A stretch of DNA of 64,000 nt from Chrysaora quinquecirrha (taxonomy: Eukaryota; Cnidaria; Scyphozoa; Semaeostomeae; Pelagiidae). Below, one piece after another: positions 22,626 through 34,264 of the stretch. The notes beneath the pieces were generated by a model that saw nothing but the letters and a program-made list of their open reading frames with translations, had not been told where the DNA came from and ran no database searches. The stretch covers positions 3,500,594 through 3,564,593 of the forward strand of contig JACTAT010000061.1 of assembly GCA_014526335.1 (NCBI GenBank), written 5' to 3'. The stretch's first letter is position 1. Every line of letters starts with the position of its first letter. The position numbers and the translations under genes were made by a program.

Positions 22626-23439
22626 GTCTTTTATCGGTGACCATGTGTCGTAGCACTGTCGTAGGGTTTTATTCACGATTCAACTTAAATCGCCAAAAGC
22701 TGAAAGAGCTTTTCTCCTGAATGACACTCAATGTAGTAAAGGTGTGTATGAAAGGACGTAGTATTAAGTTTCTCTCTCACGTTGAAGGGTTAATGAAAAA
22801 GCCCTCAGCAGTCACTGAAAAAATGAAAATGGCAATGCTGTCGCAATGTGCGAAGGATGGTTGTACAACGCTCATCAAAACAGTTTGCAAGAATTTGCAA
22901 CAATGAAACAATTATTTAACTAATGAATGGACTTGTACCAATGCAACAACTGCAGCGAAACCGATGAGGATGATCATGATCGTGATAATAATAATCAAGT
23001 TGGACATGACCATCGAGAAACAATTCGCTCTTCTAAATGGTGTACGAGATTTTTATGAGAACAAAAGGAATTCAGAGGGATTTCTGTGAAAACAATAGGC
23101 TTTCTAGCTATCATGGATGAAATAGTTGGCTGAGACAAAAACTCTGTCTATTGAAATGGATCTATGTGTATGCAACCCCCTTCCCCATTCAATGTTGATC
23201 ACTTTTGTACAGACTTATAACAATTCTCGCCCGCATGATGGATATATTACTTCTGATAACATTGAACGGGGCAGTGGGGGCCACGTGAGGCAATAACGAA
23301 TCTGAACGTAAGAATTGTCTCAACAACTTTGTCCATGATTGTACGCTGTAGCTTCGAGATTTTCAAGGAGTGAATTGCCCCTTAATGACCATGACGATAA
23401 CGACGACGAAAATAATAACAATATGCTGAATCTGATCAT

Positions 23440-23745
23440 AATGATGATGATGATGATGATTATGATGATATGGTAATGATTATGATTATGATTATGATTA
23501 TGATTATGATTATGATTATGATTATGATTATGATTATGATTATGATTATGATAATGATAATGATAATGATAATGATTATGATTATGATTATGATTATGAT
23601 TATGACTATGATTATGATTATGATTATGATTATGATTATGATTATGATTATGATTATTATTATGATAATTATGATCATGATTATGATTATTATTATGATA
23701 ATTATGATGATGATGATGATTATGATGATGACTATGATACTGATG
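23440..23745 (+). repeat. ATTATG hexanucleotide array
   Basis: About 300 bp of (ATTATG)n with (GAT)n at both ends. It reads as alternating Met-Ile in one plus frame and as poly-Ile on the minus strand; neither is a gene. Confidence 0.95.
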
Positions 23746-23854
23746 ATAAAAGTGGTGTTGCTGGTCTTATTGTCGTTCGCCGGCGCCCATCGAACGCATC
23801 ATACACAATTCTGGCACTTCATGATTGCAATTTGCAAATTAGAAACAAATTATT

Positions 23855-23915
23855 AAGAGTTCCTTCAATCTGGGATTGAACTGCGGACCTCCAATTTAAA
23901 AAACGCAGCGCATCA
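23855..23915 (-). mobile_element. tRNA-like fragment, probable SINE piece
   Basis: The minus strand reads GGTCCGCAGTTCAATCCCAG, a tRNA 3'-half-like B box. Only this half is recognisable. It abuts the MITE at 23917. Confidence 0.4.
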
Positions 23916-23916
23916 G

Positions 23917-24115
23917 GCCCCGTCCACACCTATACGGATATTTTGGAAAATGAAATTGAGCGCGTGACGTCATCGTTTACGAAAAGTTGCGTTTTCCCCG
24001 CCCACACGATAGCATGAAAACGGCGTTTTCAAAAATTTCCACCCTGGAGAGCGTCTTCGAAAAGTTCCGATTTCCATCACCGAAAACGCCGGCTACGTGT
24101 GGACGGAAGGCAGAA
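23917..24115. mobile_element. MITE with GGCCCCGTCCACAC terminus
   Basis: It starts AGGCCCCGTCCACAC and ends ACGTGTGGACGG, an inverted pair. GCGTTTTC motifs inside match the element at 15410-15690. Confidence 0.7.
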
Positions 24116-24261
24116 ACGTATAAATGATGTTTACAAATTGGTGTTTTAACGCCAAGTAATTGATTTGCGCTGTGAGAAACTGATCTTTGCAATTGGTTCT
24201 GGTTAGCAGATAATAGTTTATTATAAATCTTCATATGAATTGGTGAATCCGTCATCAGAAC

Positions 24262-27200
24262 CTGGTAGGATGGGAAAAATAGTTTTGAAGAAAAAATAAA
24301 GGTTTTAAATCCTCTGATTGTTGGCATTTTTTCGGCAATTTGCCAAGGCTATAGACTTATCTTTTGGCGATTTTTTTAGGGAAATAATTATTCCAAAATT
24401 CCCATTTTTGACAGAAAAACAGTTGAACTACCCCTCGAGGCAGATAAGGGGTATCTGGTAGGAGTGTGGGAGCTACAATCTTCGCCATAAGTGTTGCAAC
24501 TCTTTGCTAATTACAAGGTGTCCAAAGTAAAATTAACCCCCTCCCCCCTATATCAATGTTGAATTAGAAATTTTGTGACATTTCGTTGCCCAATTGTACA
24601 TCAAAATAAAACAACCAACATTGAGATGGGGGAAGGGGGTTTTCAGTGAAATAATAAAAGAGTTTTGAGATTTTCTGGAATTTGCGCTAATTTTGGAGCT
24701 TGGTCGCAACACCTTATGGCAAAGATTGTAGTTTTGACGAAAAATGGGAAGTTTCAAGTCCTCTGATTTTTGGCTGTTTTTTGGCCATTTCGCAAGGCTA
24801 TAGACCTGTCTTTTGGCGTTTTTTATAGGGAAATATTTACTCCCAAATTGGACCTTTTTAAATAGAAGAGCACTTGAATAACCCCTGTTAGGAAGATTAG
24901 GGGTATCTGGTAGGATGGAGGAACTAGTTTTGAAGAAAAGTGGAGGTTTTACATCCTCTGATTTTTGGCCGTTTTTTGGCCATTTGCCAATGCTATAGAC
25001 TTGTCTTTTGGCGATTTTTTTAAGGGAACATTTTATTCCCAAATTTGACATAGTTTGATAGAATATCATTTGAAATACCTCTTTGAGACAGGTGAGGGGT
25101 TATCTGGTAGGATGGAGGGAACAATTTTGACGAAAAATGGAAGGTTTTGAATCCTCTGATTTTGGATGGTGTTTTGGCCATTTACCAAGGCTATAGACTT
25201 GTCTTGTGGCGATTTTCTTAGGGAAATATTTACTCCCAAATTCGACATATTTTGATAGAAAAACACTAGAATTACCCCTTTGAGGCATATCAGGGGTTAT
25301 CTGGTAGGATGGAGGGAACAAGTTTTGAAGAAAAATTGGAAGTTTTAAATCCTCTGTTTTTCGGCCGTTTTTGGGCCATTTACCAAGCCTACAGCCTTGT
25401 CTTTTGGCGATTGTTTTAGGGAAATATTTACTCCCGAATTCGACCTATTTTGATAAAAGAACATTTGAATTATCCCTTGAGGCAGATCAGGGGGCATCTG
25501 ATAGGATGATGTAATTAACTTTGCAGTCGACAGTAGGTTCTAAAATCTCTGATTTTTGGCTGTGATTGGCATTTTAGTAAGGCTATAAGCTTGTCCTTTG
25601 CAGAGATTTTCAGGGACATATTTATCCCAAAATTCAACCTATTTGATAAAAAGCACTTGAATTACTCCTTTGAAGCAGATCAGGGGATATCCCGTAGGAT
25701 GGGCGAACTAGTTTTAAAGAAAAATTGGAGGTTTTAAATCCTTTGGTTTTGGCTGATTTTTGGCCAATTATTTCAAAACCCTTTATTTCACCCCTAGAGG
25801 CAGATCAGGGGGTATCTGGTAGGATTGGGGAAGTAGGTTTTAAGTAAAATTTTAGGTTTTAAATTCTTTGATTTTTGGCAGTGTTATGGTCATTTGCCAA
25901 GGCTATAGACATGTCTTTTGGCGACTTATTTAGGGCAATATTTACTCCCAAATTCGACATAGTTTGGTAGAATATCACTTGAATTACCCCTTTGAGACAG
26001 GTATGGGGTTATCTGGTAGGATGGGAGAACTAGTTTTGAAGTAAAAGGGGCAGTTTTGAATCCTCTGATTTTTGGCAGTTTTTTGGCCATTTGGCAAGGC
26101 TATAGACTAACCATTTTGGAGATTTTTTGGGGAAAATTTGTTCTTCCAAAATCCACCTATTTTGATAGAAAAACCCTTTATTTCACCCCTAGAGGCAGAT
26201 CAGGGGGTATCTGGTAGGGTTTTGTAACTATTTTTCAAGAAAAAAGGGAGTTTTCAAAACCCCTGATTTTGGCCGATTTTCGACCATTTGGCAAGGCTAT
26301 AGACTAACATTTTTGGAGATTTTGTGGGGAAAACTTTTTCTCTCAAAATCGACCTATTTTGATAGCAAAACCCTATATTTCACCCCTAGAGGCAGATCAG
26401 GGCGTATTTGGTAGGGCTTTGTAACTACTTTTCAAGAAAAAAGGGAGTTTTCAAAACCCCTGATTTTGGCCCATTTTTGCCATTTGGCAAGGCTATAGAC
26501 TTGCCTTTTTGGAGATTTTTTGGGGAAAATTTGATCGTCCAAAATCGACCTATTTTGATAAAAAAATCATTTATTCAGCCCTAGAGGCAGATCAGGGGGT
26601 ATCTGGTAGGACTTTGTAAATATTTTTGAAGAGAAAAGGGAGCTTTCAAAACCCCTGATTTTGTCCCTTTTTTGGCCATTTGGCAAGGCTACAGACAAAC
26701 ATTTTTAGAGATTTTGTGGGGAAAATTTTTTCTCTCAAAATCGACCTATTTTGATAGGAAAACCCTATATTTCACCCCTAGAGGCAGATCAGGGGGTATC
26801 TGGTAGGGCTTTGTAACTATTTTTCAAGAAAAAAGGGAGTTTTCAAAACCCCTGATTTTGGCCGATTTTTGCCATTTGGCAAGGCTATAGACTTGCCTTT
26901 TTGGAGATTTTTTGAGGAAAATTTGTTCGTCCAAAATCGACCTATTTTGATAGAAAAATCATTTATTTCACCCCTAGAGGCAGATCAGGGGGTATCTGGT
27001 AGGACTTTGTAACTATTTTTGAAGAGAAAAGGGAGTTTTCAAAACCCCTGATTTTGGCCCATTTTTGCCATTTGGCAAGGCTATAGACTTGCCTTTTTGG
27101 AGGTTTTTTGGGGAAAATTTTTTCTTCTAAAATCGACCTATTTTGAAAGAAAAACTCTTTATTTCGGCTCTAAAGGTAGATCAGGGGTTATCTGGTAGGA

Positions 27201-30200
27201 CTTTGTAACCATTTTTGAAGAAAAAAGGGAGTTTTCAAAACCCCTGATTTTGGCCGATTTTTGGCCATTTGGCAAGGCTATAGACTTGCCTTTTTGGAGA
27301 TTTTTTGGGGAAAATTTGTTGTTCCAAAATCCACCTATTTTGATAGAAAAACCCTTTATTTCACCCCTAGAGGCAGATCAGGGGGTATCTCATAGGACTT
27401 TGTAAATATTTTTGAAGAAAAAAGAGAGTTTTCAAAACCCATGACTTGGCCGATTTTTGGCAATTTGGCAAGGCCATAGACTTGCCTTTCGGAGATTTTT
27501 TGGGGAAAATTTGTTTTTCACCCTTAGAGATAGATCAGGGGGTATCTGGTAAGACTTTGTAACTATTTTTGAAGAAAAAAGGGAGTTTTTAAATCCCCTG
27601 ATTTGGCCGATTTTTGGCCATTTGGGAAGGCAATAGACTTGCCTTTCGGAGATTTTTTGGGGAAAATTTGTTTTTCACCCTTAGAGATAGATCAGGGGGT
27701 ATCTGGTAAGACTTTGTAACTATTTTTGAAGAAAAAAGGGAGTTTTTAAATCCCCTGATTTGGCCGATTTTTGGCCATTTGGGAAGGCAATAGACTTGCC
27801 TTTTTGGAGGTTTTTTGGGAAAATTTTTTCTTCCAAAATCGACCTATTTTGATAGAAAAACCCTTTATTTCAGCCCTAGAGGTAGATCAGGGGTTATCTG
27901 GTAGGACTTTGTAACTATTTTTGAAGAAAAAAGGGAGTTTTTAGAACCCCTGATTTGGCCGATTTTTGGCCATTTGGCAAGGCTATAGACTTGCCTTTTT
28001 GGAGATTTTTTGGGGAAAATTTTTTCTTCCAAAATCGACCTATTTTTGATAGAAAAATCCTTTATTCCACCTCTAGGGGTAGATGAGGGGGTATCTCGTA
28101 GGATTTTGTAACCATTCTTGAAGAGAAAAGGTAGTTTTCAAAACCCCTGATTTTGGCCCATTTTTGGCCATTTGGCAAGGCTATAGACTAACCTTTTTTG
28201 AGATTTTGTTGGGAAAATTTTTTCTTCCAAAATTGACCTATTTTGACAGAAAAACCTTATATCTGACCTCTATAGGCAGATCAGGGGGTATCTTGTAGGA
28301 GTTTGTAAATATTTTTGAAGAAAAAAGGGAGTTTTTAAAACCCCTGATTTGTCCGATTTTTGGCCATTTGGGAAGGCAATAGACTTGCCTTTTTGGAGGT
28401 TTTTTGGGGAAAATTTTTTCTTCCAAAATCGACCTATTTTGAAAGAAAAACTCTTTATTTCGGCTCTAGAGGTAGATCAGGGGTTATCTGGTAGGACTTT
28501 GTAACTATTTTTGAAGAAAAAAGGGAGTTTTCAAAACCCCTGATTTTGGCCGATTTTTGGCCATTTGGCAAGGCTATAGACTTGCCTTTTTGGAGATTTT
28601 TTGGGGAAAATTTGTTGTTCCAAAATCCACCTATTTTGATAGAAAAACCCTTTATTTCACCACTTCAGTAAGATCAGGGGGTATCTGGTAGGACTTTGTA
28701 ATAATTTTTGAAGAAAAAAGGAGTTTTCAAACCCCTGATTTTGGCCGATTTTTGGGCATTTGGCAAGGCTATAGACTTGCTTTTTTGGCGATTTTTTGGG
28801 GAAAATTTGTTGTTCCAAAATCCACCTATTTTGATAGAAAAACCCTTTATTTCACCCTTAGAGGCATATCAGGGGGTATCTCATAGGACTTTGTAAATAT
28901 TTTTGAAGAAAAAAGGGAGTTTTCAAAACCCAAGACTTGGCCGATTTTCGGCAATTTGGCAAGGCCATAGACTTGCCTTTTCGGAGATTTTTTGGGGAAA
29001 ATTTGTTCTTCCACAATCCACCTATTTTGATGGAAAAACCCTTTATTTCACCCCTAGAGGTAGATCAGGGGGTATCTCGTAGGACTTTGTGAATATTTTT
29101 TAAGAAAAAAGGGAGTTTTCAAAACCCATGATTTGGCCGATTTTTTGCCATTTGGCAATGCTATAGACCTGCCTTTTTGGAGATTTTTTGGGGAAAATTT
29201 GTTCGTCCAAAATGGACTTGTTTTGATAGAAAAACCCTTTATTTCACCCCTAGAGGCAGATCAGGGGGTATTTCGTAGAAATTTGTAAATATTTTTGAAG
29301 AAAAACGGGAATTTTCAAAACCCCTGATTTGGCCGAAATTTTGCCATTTGGCAAGGCTATAAACTTGCTTTTTTGGAGGTTTTTTGGGGAAAATTTGTTC
29401 TTCCAAAATCCACCTATTTTGATAGAAAAACCCTTAATTTCAGCCTTAGAGTAAATCAGGGAGTATCTGGTAGGACTTTATAACTATTTTTGAAGAAAAA
29501 AGGGAGTTTTCAAAACCCATGATTTGGCCGAAATTTTGCCATTTGGCAAGGCTATAGACTTGCCTTTTTGGAGGTTTTTTGGGGAAAATTTGTTCTTCCA
29601 AAATCCACCTATTTTGATAGAAAAACCCTTAATTTCACTCCTAGAGGCAGATCAGGGGGTATTTCGTAGAAATTTGTAAATATTTTTGAAGGAAAAGGGG
29701 AGTTTTCAAAACCCCTGATTTGGCCGAAATTTTGCGATTTGGCAAGGCTATAGACTTGCCTTTTTGGAGGTTCTTTGGGGAAAATTTGTTCTTCCAAAAT
29801 CCACCTATTTTGATAGAAAAACCCTTTATTTCACCCCAAGAGGCAGATCAGGGGGTATCTCGTAGGACTTTGTGAATATTTTTTAAGAAAAAAGGGAGTT
29901 TTCAAAACCCATGATTTGGCCGATTTTTTGCCATTTGGCAATGCTATAGACCTGCCTTTTTGGAGATTTTTTGGGGAAAATTTGTTCGTCCAAAATGGAC
30001 TTGTTTGATAGAAAAACCCTTTATTTCACCCCTAGAGGCAGATCAGGGGGTATTTCGTAGAAATTTGTAAATATTTTTGAAGAAAAACGGGAATTTTCAA
30101 AACCCCTGATTTGGTCGAAATTTTGCCATTTGGCAAGGCTATAGACTTGCCTTTTTGGAGGTTTTTTGGGGAAAATTTGTTCTTCCAAAATCCACCTATT

Positions 30201-32770
30201 TTGATAGAAAAACCCTTAATTTCAGCCTTAGAGTAAATCAGGGAGTATCTGGTAGGACTCTATAACTATTTTTGAAGAAAAAGGGGAGTTTTCAAAACCC
30301 CTGATTTTTGCCGATTTTTGGCCATTTGGCAAGGCTATAAGCTTGCTTTTTTGGAGGTTTTTTGGGGAAAATTTGTTCTTCCAAAATCGCCCTATTTTGA
30401 TAGAAAAACCCTTTATTTCACCCCTGGACGCAGATCCGGGGGTATCTCGTAGGACTTTGTAAATATTTTTGAAGAAAAAAGGGAGTTTTTAGAACCCCTG
30501 ATTTGGCCGATTTTTGGCCATTTGGCAAGGCCATAGACTTGCCTTTCGGAGATTTTTTGGGGAAAATTTGTTCTTCCAAAATCGACCTATTTTTGATAGA
30601 AAAACCCTTTATTTCACCTCTAGGGGTAGATGAGGGGGTATCTCGTAGGATTTTGTAACCATTCTTGAAGAGAAAAGGTAGTTTTCAAAACCCCTGATAT
30701 TGGCCCATTTTTGGCCATTTGGCAAGGCTATAGACTAACCTTTTTGGAGATTTTGTGGGGAAAATTTTTTCTCTCACAATCGACCTATTTTGATAGCAAA
30801 ACCCTATATTTCACCCCTAGAGGCAGATCAGGGGGTATCTCGTAGGACTTTGTAACCATTTTTGAAGAAAAAAGGGAGTTTTCAAAACCCATGATTTTGG
30901 CCGATTTTTGGCCATTTGGCAAGGCTATAGATTTGCCTTTTTGAATGTTTTTTGGGGAAAATTTGTTCTTCAAAAATCGACCTATTTTGATAGAAAAACC
31001 CTTTATTTCACCCCTAGGGGTAGATGAGGGGGTATCTCATAGGACTTTGTAACTATTTTTGAAGAGAAAAGGGAGTTTTCAAAACCCCTGATTTTGGCAC
31101 ATTTTTTGCCATTTATTACTAACCTTTTTGGAGATTTTGTGGGGAAAATTATTCTCTCAAAATCGACCTATTTTGATAGAAAAACCCTATATTTCACCCC
31201 TAGAGGCAGATCAATGGGTATCTCGTAGGACTTTGTAAATATTTTTCAAGAAAAAAGGGAGTTTTCAAAACCCCTGATTTTGGACGGTTTTTGGACATTT
31301 GGCAAGGCTATAGACTTGCCTATTTGGAGATTTTGTTGGGAAAATTTGTTCTTCCAAAATCGACCTATTTTGATTGAAAAACCCTTTATTTCACCCCTAG
31401 AGGCAGATCAGGGGGTATTTCGTAGAACTTTGTAAATATTTTTGAAGAAAAAAGGGAGTTTTCAAACCCATGATTTGGCCGATTTTTGGCAATTTGGCAA
31501 GGCTATAGACTTGCCTTTTTGGAGATTTTTTGGCGAAAATTTGTTCTTCCAAAAGCCACCTATTTTGATAGAAAAACCCTTTATTTCACCTTTAGAGGTA
31601 GTTCAGGGGGTATCTCGTAGGACATTGTAACTATTTTTGAAGAAAAAAGGGAGTTTTTCAAAACCCCTGATTTTGGTCTATTTTTGGCCATTTGGCAAGG
31701 CTATAGACTTGCCTTTTTGGAGATTTTTTAGGGAAAAATTTTTTCTTCCAAAATCGAACTATTTTGATAGAGAAACCCTTTACTTCATCCCTAGAGGTAG
31801 ATCAGTGGGTATCTGGTAAGACTTTGTAACTATTTTTGAAGAAAAAAGGGAGATTTCAAAACCCATGATATGGCCGACTTTTGGCCATTTGGCAAGGCCA
31901 TAGACTTGCCTTTTCGGAGGTTTTTTGGGGAAAATTTGTTCTTCCACAATCCACCTATTTTGATAAAAAAACCCTTTATTTCACCCCTAGAGGCAGATCA
32001 GGGGGTATTTCGTGGAACTTTGTAAATATTTTTGAAGAAAAAAGGGAGTTTTCAAAACCCCTGATTTGCCCGAAATTTTGCGATTTGGCAAGGCTATAGA
32101 CTTGCCTTTTTGGAGGTTTTTTGGGGAAAATTTGTTCGTCCAAAATGGACCCATTTTGATAGAAAAACCCTTTATTTCACCCCTAGGGGTGGATGAGGGG
32201 GTATCTCGTAGGACTTTGTAACTATTTTTGAAGAGAACAGAGAGTTTTCAAAACCCCTGATTTTGCCACATTTTTGGCCATTTGGCAAGGCTATAGACTA
32301 ACCTTTCTGGAGATTTTTTGAAGAAAATTTTTTCTCTCAAAATCGACCTATTCTGATAGCAAAACCCTATATTTCACCCCTAGAGGCAGATCAGGGGGTA
32401 TTTCGTAGAAATTTGTAAATATTTTTGAAGAAAAAGGGAATTTTCAAAACCCCTGATTTGGCCGAAATTTTGCCATTTGGCAAGGCTATAGACTTGCCTT
32501 ATTGGAGGTTTTTTGGGGAAAATTTGTTCTTCCAAAATCCACCTATTTTGATAGACAAACACTCTATTTGTATACCCCCTGGAGCAGATCAGGGGGGCTC
32601 TGGTACGATGGAGTAACTAATTTTGAAGAAAAACGAGAGGCTTTAAAACCTCTGATTTTGGCTGATTTTTTTGCCAATTGGGAAGTCTATATACTTTTTG
32701 GCGGCTTTTTGAGTGAAATTGTTTCTCCTAAATTCGACCTATTGTGATAGAAAAAAGTTTATTTAAAAAA
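24262..32770. repeat. ~196-bp satellite array, about 40 monomers
   Basis: Tandem array in which landmarks such as GGCAAGGCTATAGACTTG, CGACCTATTTTGATAGAAAA and GGCAGATCAGGGGGTATCTG recur every 195-198 bp (for example GGCAGATC at 26194, 26391 and 26586). Monomers at both edges (24262-25800 and the last one near 32575-32770) form a more diverged variant. The centre is homogeneous. Some monomers are shortened to ~157 bp (near 27484 and 27641). The unit length is not a multiple of three and the 60-73-codon ORFs seen in it are chance openings. No gene is present. Confidence 0.95.
24479..24727. mobile_element. MITE inserted in the satellite
   Basis: The ends ATCTTCGCCATAAGTGTTGC and GCAACACCTTATGGCAAAGAT are inverted repeats. 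A second inverted pair (AACCCCCTCCCCCC and GGGGGAAGGGGGTT) lies inside. The satellite landmarks break off before it and resume after it. Confidence 0.75.
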
Positions 32771-33904
32771 AGCACGGCTATACTATTACATAATGTACAC
32801 AATGTACGTCATTGCCAAAAATCGCCCAAAACCGATGGTTTGCAAAATAATCAAAATCATCAATAAATAGCATTCTCGAAAAATAAATCATCCCTATACC
32901 TCTGCATGCTATTTTACAGGTAAAAGTGAGAAAATTGCTAAAAACACACTCGAAATTGGCAAATTTTGACCAAAAAGGCAAGGTTGTACAATGGCAAAAT
33001 GGCCAGAAATCGATTTAGATGGCCAAGTGGAAGAAATTGGCAAATACGATAGCACTAACGGTTCAAAAATCTCTCGAAGGTCCAGATGGCGTGCCTTTTA
33101 AAAATGTTTCTTCTCTCAAAGAATTTCTGAAGGGCTTGTAAAAACCGAAGTCAGATATGAATCACATCGATCCGTCGCGAGTTTAAAATATGAAACGCAA
33201 GTCATTGACAAAAATGCGGAATGAACACTTGCATTCTTGATGCTCGAGCACTATCTAATGCCGGGTGCCTATCAAACTTAACTTTGGCCTATTTCGATAC
33301 AGTAAACACTGAGCACTAGCCTCAGATGTGCTTCCAATAATCGCATTCAATTTTGGTCTTTGCAGAACATCAGTATGCTGCTCAAGGTCCACATCACCTT
33401 TGTAGCCAAGGAAACAATCTTACTCTATACCCTTCCTAAAAAAACAAATATTTCTTGTTTCGTTGCTCGCTTCAGCTTTTTAGCAATTCCTTCATTCACA
33501 GCTGATTTTGCAATGCAAAGGGTTTTGGCATCGATACAGCTCAGCATATGGATGGCTTGAGCATGCAAGATGCGAGAGAAACATGCACAAAACAAAATAT
33601 ATGACTGGCCACAAGACTTTGCTTTTGCCTTGCCTAGCTATTGGTGTATTAATATCAAATTATTTGACAAGAAAGTATTAGTTGCGCTGCGCTTGTTCCA
33701 TTTTCACTGCTGTAATTAGACAATTTAACAGTGAGAAAAATAAACACTTATAAAGCGTGTCACAAAATCCAGAAAGAAGTTGCAGGGCTCAAGATAGTGC
33801 CTGTGAAACTGCAACAGACTTTTCGACGAACAGCCGCGACTATGGAAATTTTTCAAATTTCTGGATAGAGTTTCTGATACCAAATTCGTATTAAGCAGCC
33901 AAAC

Positions 33905-34215
33905 TTGAGTCTAGGTGCAAACTTTTATTATCTTAAGGCATGTATTATTCATTTCATGAGCGTTCAAAATGTGTGACTTTATCAGTGTTCAGGCCAGCCA
34001 GTGGAGGTGAAAACTTTCACCCCCAGCCACTTTTCACGGTCAAAGCCCTTATAGGATCGAGAACTTTGAACGCTCATAAAATCAATATAACAAATGTTAG
34101 GACAATGAAACTTTGCACCTAGGCTACGTTTTTGATGCTTTATGCGATTTTAGCATCAAGATGAAAGTATCTTGACATTTTCGGAAATTTCCATCCTGGC
34201 GTCGAAAAGGTCTAT
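33905..34215. mobile_element. Foldback MITE of the GACCTTTTCGA family
   Basis: CTAGGTGCAAA at the left and TTTGCACCTAGG at the right, and GAGCGTTCAAA with TTTGAACGCTC, show a folded interior. It ends GAAAAGGTCTATATG, like the right end at 56190-56203. Shared CACGGTCAAAGCCCTTATA blocks link it to 35840-36125. Confidence 0.65.
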
Positions 34216-34264
34216 ATGCCCATCATTAAATGAAATTAATATACAAGTCTAAACAATAAATTGT

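Larger units (their letters stand above)
18913..34264. other. Intergenic region dominated by repeats
   Basis: No gene was recognised between the MATE start and the small gene's stop. It holds a MITE (19138-19385), microsatellites and minisatellites (20.1-21.5 kb and 23.44-23.75 kb), tRNA-like SINE pieces (22430-22625, 23855-23915), a MITE (23917-24115), the ~196-bp satellite (24262-32770) and a foldback element (33905-34215). 19400-20130, 21480-22420 and 32780-33900 contain nothing I can name beyond G-rich dispersed-repeat fragments (19490-19560, 21840-21960). Confidence 0.6.

Noticed and set aside
22721..22906. 61-codon plus-strand ORF with a mixed-composition peptide
   Set aside because: No family likeness, no splice partners and surrounded by repeats. 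Kept as possible chance ORF.
23460..23856. MIMIMI and poly-Ile ORFs
   Set aside because: Direct translation of an ATTATG microsatellite.
24262..32770. Many 60-73-codon ORFs on both strands, such as MKKKG- and MEEKIFPKK-type frames
   Set aside because: The 196-bp monomer is not a multiple of three, so frames break at each unit. Same ORF appears only because the unit repeats.
24262..32770. CRISPR-like reading of the repeat array
   Set aside because: The repeats are contiguous ~196-bp satellite monomers with no unique spacers, in an animal-type genome.
33360..33560. Possible exon of another gene near 33360-33560
   Set aside because: Minus-strand frames after a TTTTTTTAG acceptor-like site all stop within 25 codons and match nothing known to me.
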